From the NCBI GenBank assembly GCA_018241225.1, contig JAFEEG010000003.1, positions 28,657 through 92,656 of the forward strand: a DNA stretch of 64,000 nt, given 5' to 3'. The notes beneath the pieces were generated by a model, which searched no databases, was not told the DNA's origin, and worked only from the letters and a program-made list of their open reading frames with translations. The stretch comes from Pseudomonadota bacterium. Lineage in GTDB: Bacteria > Pseudomonadota > Gammaproteobacteria > Burkholderiales > Burkholderiaceae_C. The position numbers and the translations under genes were made by a program. Positions 29,806 to 42,315 of this stretch are shown piece by piece; the first letter of the stretch is position 1, and each line of letters opens with the position of its first letter.

Positions 29806-30840
29806 TCATCCTGCTTTCAATCGCCGCTCCAGCCATGCGCTGTAGCGAGACAAGCCGAAGCACAGCACCCAGTAGACCAGCGCAAGAAACAGATAGCCCT
29901 CGAGGTAGAAAGGCCGCCATACAGGATCGCCGCCCAGCGCCAGGCCCAGCGCCCCGGTGAGTTCGAACAGGCCCACGATGGTGACGAGCGAGGTGTCCTT
30001 GAGCGTACCGATGACTGCGCCCATCAACGCCGGCACCACGATACGCAGCGCCTGTGGCAACACGATGTCGCGCTGCACTGCCCAACGGCCAAAGCCCAGC
30101 GCCATGGCTGCATCGGTCTGGCCACGCGGCACCGCCTGCAGCCCGCCGCGAATGATCTCGGCCACGTAGGCCGCAACGAACAAGCCCAGACCCGCAAGCA
30201 CGCGCACCAGCACGTCGGGCTGCCAGCCTGCAGGCCACAGCAGCGGCAGCAGGAAGGACGCCATGAACAGCACCGAGATGAGCGGCACACCGCGGATGAG
30301 TTCGATGTAGGTGCTGCACAGCGTGCGCACTGCAGGCCACGATGAGCGCCGCCCGAGAGCCAGCAGAAGTGACAGCGGAAAGGCCAGCGCCAGGCTCACC
30401 ACCGCCAGGCCGATGGTCAGCGGCAGGCCGCCCCACCGGTTGGTGGGCACATAGTCCAGGCCGAACAAGCCGCCGCGCATGAGCACGACGAAGCCCGACA
30501 ACACCACGATCCAGGCCGGCACAAGCCAGCGCCGCCAGCTGCCGGGCCACGCGCTGAGCATCGTCAGGCCCGCAAGCAGGCTCACCGCCACGGCCGGACG
30601 CCATTGGTCCTCGAAGGGGTAGCGCCCGAACAGGATGGGCCGCCACTTCTCGGCCACGACGCCCCAGCATGCACCTTCGCGATGGGCCCGGCACAACTGC
30701 GCATCGGGCCGGAAACTGGCGTCGAGCACCGCCCACTCCAGCGCATGCCAGCCTGCCCAGGCCAGCAGCGCCGCAAGCAGCAGCGAGGTGACAGCGCGCA
30801 GCGGCGAGCCCCACAGGTCCTTGGCCATGGCGGACTTCAT
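29806..30840 (-). CDS. aapM: Polar amino acid ABC transporter permease (AapM type)
   Basis: 344 residues from MKSAMAKDLW, whose ATG overlaps the AapQ stop (ATGA). About eight hydrophobic segments, and the EAA loop of permeases around AAMALGFGRWAVQRDIVLPQALRI. AapM differs from other polar amino acid permeases by its long N-terminal part, seen here. With AapQ and the binding protein AapJ it would take up a broad range of L-amino acids. The ATPase gene aapP, which normally follows aapM, is absent: 163 bases of non-coding DNA and then the HAD lipoprotein gene come next. Confidence 0.9.
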   Translation of the reverse strand: MKSAMAKDLWGSPLRAVTSLLLAALLAWAGWHALEWAVLDASFRPDAQLCRAHREGACWGVVAEKWRPILFGRYPFEDQWRPAVAVSLLAGLTMLSAWPGSWRRWLVPAWIVVLSGFVVLMRGGLFGLDYVPTNRWGGLPLTIGLAVVSLALAFPLSLLLALGRRSSWPAVRTLCSTYIELIRGVPLISVLFMASFLLPLLWPAGWQPDVLVRVLAGLGLFVAAYVAEIIRGGLQAVPRGQTDAAMALGFGRWAVQRDIVLPQALRIVVPALMGAVIGTLKDTSLVTIVGLFELTGALGLALGGDPVWRPFYLEGYLFLALVYWVLCFGLSRYSAWLERRLKAG

Positions 30841-31844
30841 TCCCACCCCCGCAGCGCCACGCTGGCGTTGTAGCGGTTCATGCCCAGCGAGATGAGCAGC
30901 GACAGCAGCAGGTAAACGCACATCAACACCGCGATGCACTCGAAGGCCCGGCCGGTGGAATTGATGGAGGTATTGGCCACCGACACCAGCTCGGGATAGC
31001 CCACCGCCACGGCCAGCGAAGAGTTCTTGGTGAGTGCCAGCAACTGGTTGGTGAGCGAGGGCACGATCACGCGAAGCGCCTGGGGCAGCACCACGATGCG
31101 CAACTGCTGCACGGGCGTGAGGCCCAGTGCCTGCGCCGCCAGCACCTGGCCGCGCGACACCGACTGGATGCCCGCACGCACGATCTCCGCGACATAGGAC
31201 GCCGTGTAGAGCGACAAGGCCAGCACGACCGCAAGGTACTCGGGGCTGATTGCCGCGCCGCCGCTCACATTGAAGGGCCCGCGTTCGGGCCACTCGAAGT
31301 GCGGCGGCCACCAGCCGCCCTCGCCCGCCACCGGCCACGGCATCGACAGGCCGCCCTTGCTCAGCCAGAAACCCGGCACGAGTTCGATCGCCTCGGTCGA
31401 GTCGGGCAGGAGCTGCGTGATGGCGAAATACAGCATCAGCAGCTGCACCAGCAGCGGGACATTGCGCAGCACCTCGACATACGCCGTGCAGATGCCGCGC
31501 AGCAGCGTGTGCGAGGCCAGTCGGCCGATGCCGATCAGGGTACCCAGCAGCACCGAGAGCACGGCCGCCGGCACGGCCGCGCGAATGGTGTTGACCAGGC
31601 CTGCAAGAAAAGCGCGCCAGAACGGCTGGCTGGCATCAAAGGAGAGCCAGCCCTCGGCAATGTCGAAGCCGGCCGGGGCAAGAAGAAAGTCGAAGCCGGA
31701 GCGCACGCCGCGCGAGCGCAGCACGTCCAGCGCATGGTTCACCACCCACAGCGCCAGACCCAGCACGGCAGCCACCAGCAAGGCCTGCAGCGCCCAGGCG
31801 AACCACTTGCCGCGCAAGCCCTGGGCGCGGCGCCGCTCGCTCAT
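30837..31844 (-). CDS. aapQ: Polar amino acid ABC transporter permease (AapQ type)
   Basis: 335 residues from MSERRRAQ. Hydrophobic segments throughout, a long periplasmic loop (PGFWLSKGGLSMPWPVAGEGG) typical of AapQ, and the EAA loop AAQALGLTPVQQLRIVVLPQALRV. Both ends overlap neighbours by four bases (ATGA), so AapJ, AapQ and AapM are translated as a coupled set. It forms half of the membrane channel with AapM. Confidence 0.9.
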   Translation of the reverse strand: MSERRRAQGLRGKWFAWALQALLVAAVLGLALWVVNHALDVLRSRGVRSGFDFLLAPAGFDIAEGWLSFDASQPFWRAFLAGLVNTIRAAVPAAVLSVLLGTLIGIGRLASHTLLRGICTAYVEVLRNVPLLVQLLMLYFAITQLLPDSTEAIELVPGFWLSKGGLSMPWPVAGEGGWWPPHFEWPERGPFNVSGGAAISPEYLAVVLALSLYTASYVAEIVRAGIQSVSRGQVLAAQALGLTPVQQLRIVVLPQALRVIVPSLTNQLLALTKNSSLAVAVGYPELVSVANTSINSTGRAFECIAVLMCVYLLLSLLISLGMNRYNASVALRGWE

Positions 31845-32872
31845 CGAACTGGAGGCGCGTAGATCAGGCCGCCCTTGCTCCACAAGTTGTTGGAGCCCCG
31901 TGGCAGCTTGAGCACCGACTTCGGTCCGACATTGCGCTCGAACATCTCGCCGTAGTTGCCCACGGCCTTGATGGCGCGGTAGGACCAGTCCTTGTCCAGC
32001 CCCAGCAGCTTGCCCAGGTCTTCGCCGCTACCCAGCAGGCGCTGCTGCGCCGGGTCCTTGCTGCTGGCCTTGAGCTCGTCGGCGTTGGCCTGGGTAATGC
32101 CGTACTCCTCGGCCTCGATGAGTGCGTTGGGCACCCACTTGGCAATGGCAAACCATTCGTCGTCGCCGCGGCGCACCAGCGGCGCCAGCGGCTCCTTGGA
32201 AATCAGCTCGGGCAGGATGACGTAGTCGTCGGGGTTGGGTGCTTCCTTGTTGCGCAGGCCAGCCAGCGCGGATGCGTCGGTGGTGAAGGCCTGGCAACGG
32301 CCCGAGAAGAAGGCCTTGAACGACGCCTCGAAGCTCTCGAACACCACCGTCTTGACCGGGATGTTCTGCGCGCGGAACCAGTCGGCCACGTTCTTCTCGT
32401 TGGTGGTGCCGGCCTGGGTGCAGATGGTGGCGTTCTTCAGCTGCTTGGCGCTGGTCACCTTGATCTTCTTGGGAACCAGGAAGCCCTGGCCGTCATAGTA
32501 GGTGATGGTGGTGAAGTTGAAGCCCAGCGAGGCGTCGCGCGTGAGCGTCCAGGTAGTGTTGCGCGCCAGGATGTCGATCTCGCCGGCCTGCAGGGCCGAG
32601 AAGCGCTGCTGCGAATTCAGGGGCACGAACTCGACCTTCTTGCCGTCGCCCAGCACCGCCGCGGCAATGGCGCGGCACGTGTCCACGTCCAGTCCCGACC
32701 AGTTGCCTTGCGTATCGGGCGCCGAGAAGCCGGCCACGCCGTTGGTCACGCCGCATTTCACGCTGCCGCGCTGCTTGACCGCATCGAGCGTCTTGCCTGC
32801 CAGGGCGGGCGCGCTGGCCGCCGCGCACAGGGTCAAGGCAATGGCGGTGATCGCCGGGCGAAAACGAGTCAT
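31841..32872 (-). CDS. aapJ: Amino acid ABC transporter substrate-binding protein (AapJ type)
   Basis: 343 residues with a signal peptide cut near residue 24 (AAASAPALA-G). The mature part starts KTLDAVKQRGSVKCGVTNGVAGFSAPD and carries WSGLDVDTCRAIAAAVLGD, standard for the periplasmic family 3 binding proteins of the Aap/Bzt group. The start at 32872 has GGAG eleven bases ahead; an upstream in-frame ATG at 32914 would spoil the signal peptide. It is the first gene of the transporter set and is divergent from the DoxX gene across 174 bases. Confidence 0.92.
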   Translation of the reverse strand: MTRFRPAITAIALTLCAAASAPALAGKTLDAVKQRGSVKCGVTNGVAGFSAPDTQGNWSGLDVDTCRAIAAAVLGDGKKVEFVPLNSQQRFSALQAGEIDILARNTTWTLTRDASLGFNFTTITYYDGQGFLVPKKIKVTSAKQLKNATICTQAGTTNEKNVADWFRAQNIPVKTVVFESFEASFKAFFSGRCQAFTTDASALAGLRNKEAPNPDDYVILPELISKEPLAPLVRRGDDEWFAIAKWVPNALIEAEEYGITQANADELKASSKDPAQQRLLGSGEDLGKLLGLDKDWSYRAIKAVGNYGEMFERNVGPKSVLKLPRGSNNLWSKGGLIYAPPVR

Positions 32873-33046
32873 GGTTCTTCTCCGTGTATTTGTGCCGCAG
32901 TGTACGGGCCGCAAGGGAACTCGCCAAAGCGAACATGCTCACTAGCAAATAACCACGCACCGTCGTGGATGCGCCTCGGTCTTGAACCACAATGGCGCTT
33001 TTTTTCGTCAATCCAAACCAATCAACAGAGAAAGTGGCAACTGCAA

Positions 33047-33451
33047 ATGATTCGATCCGATGACACCGGCAAGTTCGTACTTCGCGTCGCCGTGGGCGTG
33101 CTCATCCTCCTGCACGGCATTTCCAAGCTGAGCAGCGGCGTGGGTTTCATCTCGGGCCAGCTGGCATCGCAAGGCCTGCCCGGCGCCCTGGCCTACCTCG
33201 TCTTCATTGGCGAAATCCTCGCCCCGGTGCTGCTGATCGCCGGCATCTACACCCGCCCCGCCGCCTGGATCGTGGTCATCAACATGATCGTGGCCATCTG
33301 GCTGGTGCACACCTCGCAGCTGTTCGGCCTGAACAAGCAAGGCGGCTGGAACCTGGAGCTGCAGGGCATGTACCTGTTCGGCGCCATGGCCGTGGCCCTC
33401 ATGGGTGCGGGCCGCTTCAGCGTGGGCGGCACCGGCGGTCGCTACAACTGA
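33047..33451 (+). CDS. DoxX family membrane protein
   Basis: 134 residues with four predicted membrane helices (VLRVAVGVLILLHGISKL, ALAYLVFIGEILAPVLLIAG, WIVVINMIVAIWLV, MYLFGAMAVALMGAGRF). The LRVAVGVLILLHGISKL start and GEILAPVLLIAGIYTR are DoxX/DoxD hallmarks. Members are small inner-membrane proteins, some linked to thiol or quinone redox stress; no specific role can be assigned. Convergent with the deformylase gene, six bases apart. Confidence 0.85.
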   Translation: MIRSDDTGKFVLRVAVGVLILLHGISKLSSGVGFISGQLASQGLPGALAYLVFIGEILAPVLLIAGIYTRPAAWIVVINMIVAIWLVHTSQLFGLNKQGGWNLELQGMYLFGAMAVALMGAGRFSVGGTGGRYN

Positions 33452-33457
33452 TCGGCT

Positions 33458-33997
33458 TCAGTCGTCTTCGGCGGCGTCGAGGCCCGGAAACAAGACCTCG
33501 GTGAAGCCGAAGCGCGAAAAATCCCGCACGCGCATGGGATAGAGCTTGCCCAGCAGGTGGTCGACCTCGTGCTGCACCACCCGTGCGTGAAAACCGCTCA
33601 CCGTGCGATCGATCGGGTCGCCATAAGGATCGAAGCCGGTGTAGCGGATGTTGGCAAAGCGTGGCACCACGCCGCGCAGGCCCGGCACCGACAGGCATCC
33701 TTCCCAGCCTTCTTCTTCATCGGTGCCGATGGGCGTGATCACCGGATTGATGAGCACCGTGCGCGGCACGACGGGCGCGTCAGGGTAGCGCGGGTTGGGC
33801 GCGTCGGTGCCGAAGATCACCAATTGCTGGTCCACGCCGATCTGCGGCGCTGCCAGGCCCGCACCGTTGACCGCGGCCATGGTCTCGAACATGTCGCGCA
33901 CCAGCAGGTGCAACTCGTCGGTGTCGAATTCGGCCACCGGCTGTGCCACCCGCAACAAGCGCGGGTCACCCATCTTCAGGATTTCTCGAAATGCCAT
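33458..33997 (-). CDS. def: Peptide deformylase
   Basis: 179 residues. All three deformylase motifs are present: [10 protein letters not shown] (45-54), EGCLSVPG with metal Cys101, and QHEVDHLLG with His143, Glu144 and His147. It removes the formyl group from nascent N-formylmethionine. No fmt gene is adjacent, and the window already holds map far upstream, so this may be one of two deformylases of the genome. Confidence 0.96.
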   Translation of the reverse strand: MAFREILKMGDPRLLRVAQPVAEFDTDELHLLVRDMFETMAAVNGAGLAAPQIGVDQQLVIFGTDAPNPRYPDAPVVPRTVLINPVITPIGTDEEEGWEGCLSVPGLRGVVPRFANIRYTGFDPYGDPIDRTVSGFHARVVQHEVDHLLGKLYPMRVRDFSRFGFTEVLFPGLDAAEDD

Positions 33998-34042
33998 GCG
34001 CGGATTATCTGGCCCCCGCGCATGCCGGCGCTTGCGCTGGGC

Positions 34043-34294
34043 TCAATTCCAGTAGGGTCGGCCTCCCCAATAGCCGCGGCCGTAGTAGCCGGGGCGGCCA
34101 TAGTAGGGACGCCCGTAGTAGCCGCCGACGCCGATGCCAACGCTCACGGGCGGTGCCACCACCACGGGCGCAGGCGCAACGACGGCCGGTCCACCATAAG
34201 GGCCATAGGCAGGCGGTGCAACCACGCACCCGCCAAGCGCAAGTACGGCTGCGCCGGCGGCGCCAATCAGGGCGATGCGGGCAATTGCAGTCAT
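34043..34294 (-). CDS. Small Gly/Tyr/Pro-rich lipoprotein
   Basis: 83 residues. A signal sequence ends in a lipobox, ALGGC (Cys23), so the mature protein is about 60 residues and lipidated. The rest is low complexity: a Pro/Ala/Val stretch (PAVVAPAPVVVAPP), then repeated Tyr-Gly-Arg units (GYYGRPYYGRPGYYGRGYW). A good Shine-Dalgarno (GGAGA) precedes the ATG. Similar short lipoproteins are common in Burkholderiales; no function is known. Intrinsic disorder and cell-envelope location are inferred. Confidence 0.8.
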   Translation of the reverse strand: MTAIARIALIGAAGAAVLALGGCVVAPPAYGPYGGPAVVAPAPVVVAPPVSVGIGVGGYYGRPYYGRPGYYGRGYWGGRPYWN

Positions 34295-34383
34295 GGGCGT
34301 ATCTCCATTCAGAAGTCCATTCATCTGGACATTCAACGCCCCCGCCTTTCTCGCTGTTGACCCCTGCCTGTGAAGGTGAAGTA

Positions 34384-37573
<3,190 letters not shown>

Positions 37574-37636
37574 TGGAAAGCCTCTCCCAGGCTCGAGTCT
37601 TGGTCTTGGTTTTCTTGGGGCCTCATTGGGCACCCC

Positions 37637-37661
37637 GTGCTTCGCACCGCGGTGCGAGCAC
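37637..37661. other. Hairpin in the smc-zipA intergenic gap
   Basis: GTGCTTCGCACC followed by GCGGTGCGAGCAC folds into a long near-perfect stem with one unpaired T. It lies in the 112-base gap between the smc stop and the zipA start and has no T tract. It could partly attenuate or stabilise the mRNA. Confidence 0.4.
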
Positions 37662-37685
37662 CCTTCGCAGCGGCCAGGCGGGCGC

Positions 37686-40600
37686 TCATGCCGCTTCGGC
37701 CATCGAGGCGGCCGCTTCCATGTCCACCGCAACGATGCGCGAGACGCCCTGCTCCTGCATGGTCACGCCGATCAGTTGCTCGGCCATTTCCATGGCGATC
37801 TTGTTGTGGCTGATGAACAGGAACTGCGTCTCCTTGCTCATGGCGGTCACGAGTTTTGCGTAGCGCTCGGTGTTGGCGTCGTCCAGCGGCGCATCCACTT
37901 CGTCCAGCAGGCAGAACGGCGCGGGGTTGAGCTGGAAGATGGCAAACACCAGTGCGATGGCCGTGAGCGCCTTCTCGCCACCCGAAAGCAGGTGGATGGT
38001 CTGGTTCTTCTTGCCCGGCGGCTGCGCCATCACCTGCACGCCCGAATCGAGGATCTCGTCGCCCGTCATCACCAGCTTGGCATTGCCGCCGCCGAACAGC
38101 TCGGGGAACATGCGGCTGAAGTGGTCGTTGACGATCTTGAAGGTGCCGCCCAGCAGCTCGCGCGTTTCGCCGTCGATCTTGCGGATGGCGTCTTCGAGCG
38201 TGTTGATGGCTTCGTTCAGGTCGGCCGATTGCGCGTCCAGGAAGGTCTTGCGTTCGCGGGCCACGGTCAGCTCGTCGAGCGCGGCCAGGTTGACCGCGCC
38301 CAGCGCCGCCACTTCGCGGTGCAGGCGATCGATTTCGCTTTGCAGGCCGGTCAGGCGCACCTTGTCGGCCTCGATGGAAGCGGCCACCGCCTCCAGGTCG
38401 GCCTGTGCATCGGCGAGCAGTTGCGCGTATTGCTCGAAGCCCAGGCGCGCGGCCTGCTCCTTGAGCTGGAAGTCGGTGATGCGCTGGCGCAGGGGTTCGA
38501 GTTCTCGCTCGAGCTGCAGGCGCCGCTCGTCGCTGGCGCGCAGCTTGATGGTCAGGTCGTCGTACTGGCTTCGGGTGGCGCCCAAGGCGGCTTCACGCTC
38601 CATCTTCAACGACAGCGCATTCTGCAGGCCGGCCTGCGCGGCCGCGTCGGACAGGCGCTCCAGCTCGGCACGGGCGCGCTGGTCTTCATCGGCCAGGGCC
38701 ACGGTCTGCTGCTGGGCGGTTTCGATGGAGCGCTGCAGTTCGGCGCGGCGCTGCTCCAGCGTGCGCTGTGCAAAGGTGGCTTCCTGCGCCTGGCGTTCCA
38801 GGCTGCGGTGCTGCTCGCGGCTGTCGGCCAACCGGCGCTGCGACTCGATGACCTTCTCGTCGAGTTGGGCGTGGCGTTCCTGGCTGTCGGCCAACTGCAT
38901 GTCCAGCTCCTCGAAGCGAGCTTCGGCGGCCACGCGGCGCTCCTGCAGTTCTTCGAGCTGCGCGTTGACTTCGCCCAGGTCGGCGTTGAGCTGCTGGCTG
39001 CGCGCGCGGGTCTGCTCGGCCAGCTGCGTCAGGCGCAACGTCTCGACCTGCAGCTCGTGCGATCGCGATTGGGTATCGGCGGCTTCGCGGCGAGCCGTGA
39101 CCAGGCGCGAGGCGGCATCGCTGTAGGCCGCTTCGGCACGCACCAGCGCGCTGCGCGCTTCTTCGTTGATGAGGGCCTGGGCACGCAACTGGCGCTCCAG
39201 GTTCTCCATTTCCTGTTGGCGAGCCAGCAGGCCGGCCTGCTCGGAATCTTGAGCGTAGAAGTTGACGCCATGGGCCGAGACGGCGTGCCCGCTCTTGACA
39301 TAGATGACACCACCGGGCGGCAGCTTGTCGCGCAGCGAGAGCGCTTCCTCGAAGCTCTGCGCAGTGAAGCTGTCGTGCAGCCAATCGGTCAGCAGGGCTT
39401 GCAGGCCCGCGTCGTTCAGGCGAAGCAGGTCGGACAGGCGTGGCAGGCTGCCGCCCGACGCGGGCTGGGCTGCGGCTGGCGGGCTGTAGAAGGCGAGCTT
39501 GGCCGGCGGCGCGTCCTTGCCCTCGGTTCCCAGGAAGCCGCGCACCATATCCAGGCGGCTGACTTCCAGCGCGCCCATGCGTTCGCGCAGCGCGGCCTCC
39601 AGGGCGTTTTCCCAGCCCTGCTCGATGTGGATCTTCGTCCACAGGCCTTGCAGCCCGTCGAGCCCGTGCTTGGCCAGCCACGGGGTGAGCTTGCCGTCGG
39701 TCTTGACCTTTTCCTGCAGCGCGCGCAGCGCTTCGAGGCGCGCCGAGAACTCGGCATGCTTGGCGCTTTCGGTGTTGACCTGCTGCTGCTTCTCGCGCCG
39801 CGATTCGTCCAGCTGGGGCACCGATTCCTGCAGCTCATGCAGGCGGGCTTCGGACTCGCTCGCGGCCTCTTGCGCGGCGGCCAGCTGCTCCTGCATGTCG
39901 GCGAGCTTGGCTTCGTCGGGCGCGGCCAACGCGCGCTTGTCGGTTTCCAGCCGCTCGGCGCGCACATTGAGCTGGCGCATCTGGTCGTCGATGTTGCGCT
40001 GGTCGGCGGCCAGCACCTGGATCTGCTGCTGCACCTGCGTGACGGCGCCGCGCTGCGAATTGGCTTCGTCCTGCGCGCGCTGCAAGGACTCTTCCAGCTC
40101 GGGCATCCGTGCGTCGTGCTCTTCGAGCTGCGCGGCCAGCAGGATGGACTGCTCCTCGGCATCCACGCCCTGCCCGGCCAGCGTCTCGATCTCGGCCTGG
40201 GCCTCTTCGCGGCGCGTGCCCCACTGGGCGACCTGCTCCTTGAGCTGCACCAGGCGCTGCTCGACGCGCTGGCGGCCCTCGACCACGAAGCGGATCTCGC
40301 CTTCGAGGCGGCCGACTTCGGCACTGGCCTCGTACAGCTTGCCCTGCGCCTGGTTGACCTGGTCGCCGGCAGCGTAGTGGGCCTGCCGCACGGTTTCGAG
40401 TTCGGCCTCGACGTGGCGCAGCTCGGCGGTGCGCGCTTCGAGGTCGTTGATGGACTTCTCGGCGTCCATCTTGATCTTGGCCTGGTCGGCCTCGCTCTCG
40501 CCGCGCTTCAAGAACCACAGCTGGTGCTGCTTGCGCGTGGCATCGCCTTGCAGCGTGTTGTAGCGCGCGGCCACCTCGGCCTGCTTCTCGAGCTTATCGA

Positions 40601-41213
40601 GATTGGTGTTGAGCTCGCGCAGGATGTCTTCCACCCGCGTGAGGTTCTCGCGCGTGTCCGACAGGCGGTTCTCGGTCTCGCGGCGGCGCTCCTTGTACTT
40701 GGAGACGCCCGCGGCTTCTTCCAGGAACAGGCGCAGCTCTTCGGGCTTGGATTCGATGATCCGGCTGATGGTGCCCTGGCCGATGATGGCGTAGGCGCGC
40801 GGGCCCAGACCCGTGCCCAGGAACACGTCCTGCACGTCGCGCCGGCGCACCGGCTGGTTGTTGATGTAGTAGCTGCTCGTGCCGTCGCGCGTGAGCACGC
40901 GGCGCACGGCGATTTCGGTGAACTGGCTCCACTGGCCGCCGGCACGATGGTCGGCGTTGTCGAACACCAGTTCCACGCTGGAGCGGCTGGCCTGCTTGCG
41001 GCTGGTGGTGCCGTTGAAGATCACGTCCTGCATGGACTCGCCACGCAGTTCGGAAGCACGCGATTCGCCCAGCACCCAGCGCACCGCATCCATGATGTTC
41101 GACTTGCCGCAGCCGTTGGGGCCGACCACACCGACCAGTTGGCCGGGCAGCATGAAATTGGTCGGCTCAGCGAATGATTTGAAGCCGGAAAGCTTGATCG
41201 AGTTGAGGCGCAC
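37686..41213 (-). CDS. smc: Chromosome segregation protein SMC
   Basis: 1175 residues from a GTG start chosen because the family begins (M)RLNSIKLSGFKSF. Walker A GPNGCGKS (31-38), long coiled coils on either side of a hinge (around 510-650), then the signature LLSGGEKALTA and Walker B FCLLDEVDAPLDD at the C-terminus. SMC dimers condense and align the chromosome with ScpA and ScpB, whose genes are not here. The next in-frame ATG upstream (41342) would add 43 residues unlike any SMC. Confidence 0.96.
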   Translation of the reverse strand: MRLNSIKLSGFKSFAEPTNFMLPGQLVGVVGPNGCGKSNIMDAVRWVLGESRASELRGESMQDVIFNGTTSRKQASRSSVELVFDNADHRAGGQWSQFTEIAVRRVLTRDGTSSYYINNQPVRRRDVQDVFLGTGLGPRAYAIIGQGTISRIIESKPEELRLFLEEAAGVSKYKERRRETENRLSDTRENLTRVEDILRELNTNLDKLEKQAEVAARYNTLQGDATRKQHQLWFLKRGESEADQAKIKMDAEKSINDLEARTAELRHVEAELETVRQAHYAAGDQVNQAQGKLYEASAEVGRLEGEIRFVVEGRQRVEQRLVQLKEQVAQWGTRREEAQAEIETLAGQGVDAEEQSILLAAQLEEHDARMPELEESLQRAQDEANSQRGAVTQVQQQIQVLAADQRNIDDQMRQLNVRAERLETDKRALAAPDEAKLADMQEQLAAAQEAASESEARLHELQESVPQLDESRREKQQQVNTESAKHAEFSARLEALRALQEKVKTDGKLTPWLAKHGLDGLQGLWTKIHIEQGWENALEAALRERMGALEVSRLDMVRGFLGTEGKDAPPAKLAFYSPPAAAQPASGGSLPRLSDLLRLNDAGLQALLTDWLHDSFTAQSFEEALSLRDKLPPGGVIYVKSGHAVSAHGVNFYAQDSEQAGLLARQQEMENLERQLRAQALINEEARSALVRAEAAYSDAASRLVTARREAADTQSRSHELQVETLRLTQLAEQTRARSQQLNADLGEVNAQLEELQERRVAAEARFEELDMQLADSQERHAQLDEKVIESQRRLADSREQHRSLERQAQEATFAQRTLEQRRAELQRSIETAQQQTVALADEDQRARAELERLSDAAAQAGLQNALSLKMEREAALGATRSQYDDLTIKLRASDERRLQLERELEPLRQRITDFQLKEQAARLGFEQYAQLLADAQADLEAVAASIEADKVRLTGLQSEIDRLHREVAALGAVNLAALDELTVARERKTFLDAQSADLNEAINTLEDAIRKIDGETRELLGGTFKIVNDHFSRMFPELFGGGNAKLVMTGDEILDSGVQVMAQPPGKKNQTIHLLSGGEKALTAIALVFAIFQLNPAPFCLLDEVDAPLDDANTERYAKLVTAMSKETQFLFISHNKIAMEMAEQLIGVTMQEQGVSRIVAVDMEAAASMAEAA

Positions 41214-41363
41214 GAGCTTTGCCTTGCTGGAACCAGATTTGCCTTTGCGGCAAGATTCCGACCCAAGCTGTTGATTTGTAAGGAAATTTGTCGCAGAGAG
41301 AACTGCGCACCGAAGCGAAGATGATACCGTGCGGACAAACATCAGAACGTCCAGGGAGTCCCC

Positions 41364-42086
41364 ATGTCACAACGCTTGAAAGTGCTGCTGCCAACGGCGC
41401 TGTCGCTGGCCCTTGCGGGCTGCGGCGCGACCCACTCGACCAACCGCGCCGAGCCCTACGCCAACAACGAATGGATGCAGTCCGGCGCCAACCGCGTGGC
41501 CAACCTGGCGCTGCGGGACAACCTCGAATCCATTCGCCGCGTGCAGGCCTCGCTGTACCGGCGCAATCCGCGCGAATGGCGCAAGTGGGCGTCCAGCCAG
41601 GAGGACGCCACCAAGCGCGTGTGGAGCCAGGCGATGGCGGACGCGCCCCTGGCCGCGCTCAACGGAGCCACGGGCATCGACGCGGTACGGGTCGCCTTTG
41701 ACACCGGCTACCAGGGCGACCGCGTTGCGGCGCTGGTGGCCGGCTGGGTCGCGATGCTCAAGCAGGCCAACGGCAACACCTGGTCGCAGACCATGATCGA
41801 CGGGGTCGATGCGGAAAACGCATTCCGCGTAGCGCGCAACATGGAAATCTCGCTCTGGCTGCTCTATGCCCGACGCGACGGCAAGGACCAACCCATTCTC
41901 CTTTCCACCGAGATCAGCGAGCAAGGCCGCAACCTGGTGGTGGACCGTGAGCTGTCGAAGGTCGTCGCCCGGCTCGACCTGCTGGCCGCGCAGGCCGACG
42001 AGAAGTACAGGCGCGCGGCGCTGGACTTCAGCCAGAACTGGGTCATGGGCAGCGTGGCGCCGTTCTTGCAGTTGATTCCACGCTAG
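41364..42086 (+). CDS. Hypothetical lipoprotein, 240 residues
   Basis: Not recognised. It has a lipoprotein signal (LLPTALSLALAGC, lipidated Cys20) and a mature region rich in charged helices (RVQASLYRRNPREWRKW, KVVARLDLLAAQADEKYRRA). No repeats or catalytic motifs are evident. It is divergent from smc, with a Shine-Dalgarno (GGGAG) before the ATG, and is followed by 229 non-coding bases. Cell-envelope location is the only safe inference. Confidence 0.75.
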   Translation: MSQRLKVLLPTALSLALAGCGATHSTNRAEPYANNEWMQSGANRVANLALRDNLESIRRVQASLYRRNPREWRKWASSQEDATKRVWSQAMADAPLAALNGATGIDAVRVAFDTGYQGDRVAALVAGWVAMLKQANGNTWSQTMIDGVDAENAFRVARNMEISLWLLYARRDGKDQPILLSTEISEQGRNLVVDRELSKVVARLDLLAAQADEKYRRAALDFSQNWVMGSVAPFLQLIPR

Positions 42087-42263
42087 GTGCATTGGCGCCG
42101 TGGCGCCGCCATTTGGTTGCGACCTTTGACGGATTGCATGCCTCGCCGGAGGTGATGCGGCAGGTAGACTGCATCGAACCTTGATCAACAAGGAGACAGG
42201 CCCCCAGCGGCCCGATGATGTCGCGCTAGACGCGCAGCCTCTCTAGAATGCGCTGCAACACCA

Positions 42264-42284
42264 GGTGCCGCCTTGTGCGGCGCC
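42264..42284 (+). other. Leader hairpin before the ParA-like gene
   Basis: GGTGCCGC-CTTGT-GCGGCGCC forms an 8-bp stem (one G-T pair) with a 5-base loop, 31 bases before the ATG. A TAGAAT hexamer at 42244 could be the -10 box, but no matching -35 is seen. If transcription starts just after it, the hairpin opens the mRNA. Confidence 0.35.
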
Positions 42285-42315
42285 ATGCAAAGTCTTGCAG
42301 AAGGGGCCAGCACGA

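Noticed and set aside
41214-41342. Forty-three-residue N-terminal extension of SMC from the upstream ATG
   Set aside because: The extension has no SMC similarity, and the GTG at 41213 gives the standard N-terminus.
42181-42188. TTGATCAA as an FNR box
   Set aside because: The FNR site needs a four-base spacer between TTGAT and ATCAA; this is only an 8-base palindrome.
42215-42229. AAGGAG followed by ATGATGTCGCGCTAG, looking like a ribosome site and start
   Set aside because: The frame stops after four codons. It could be a minimal leader peptide but nothing supports this.
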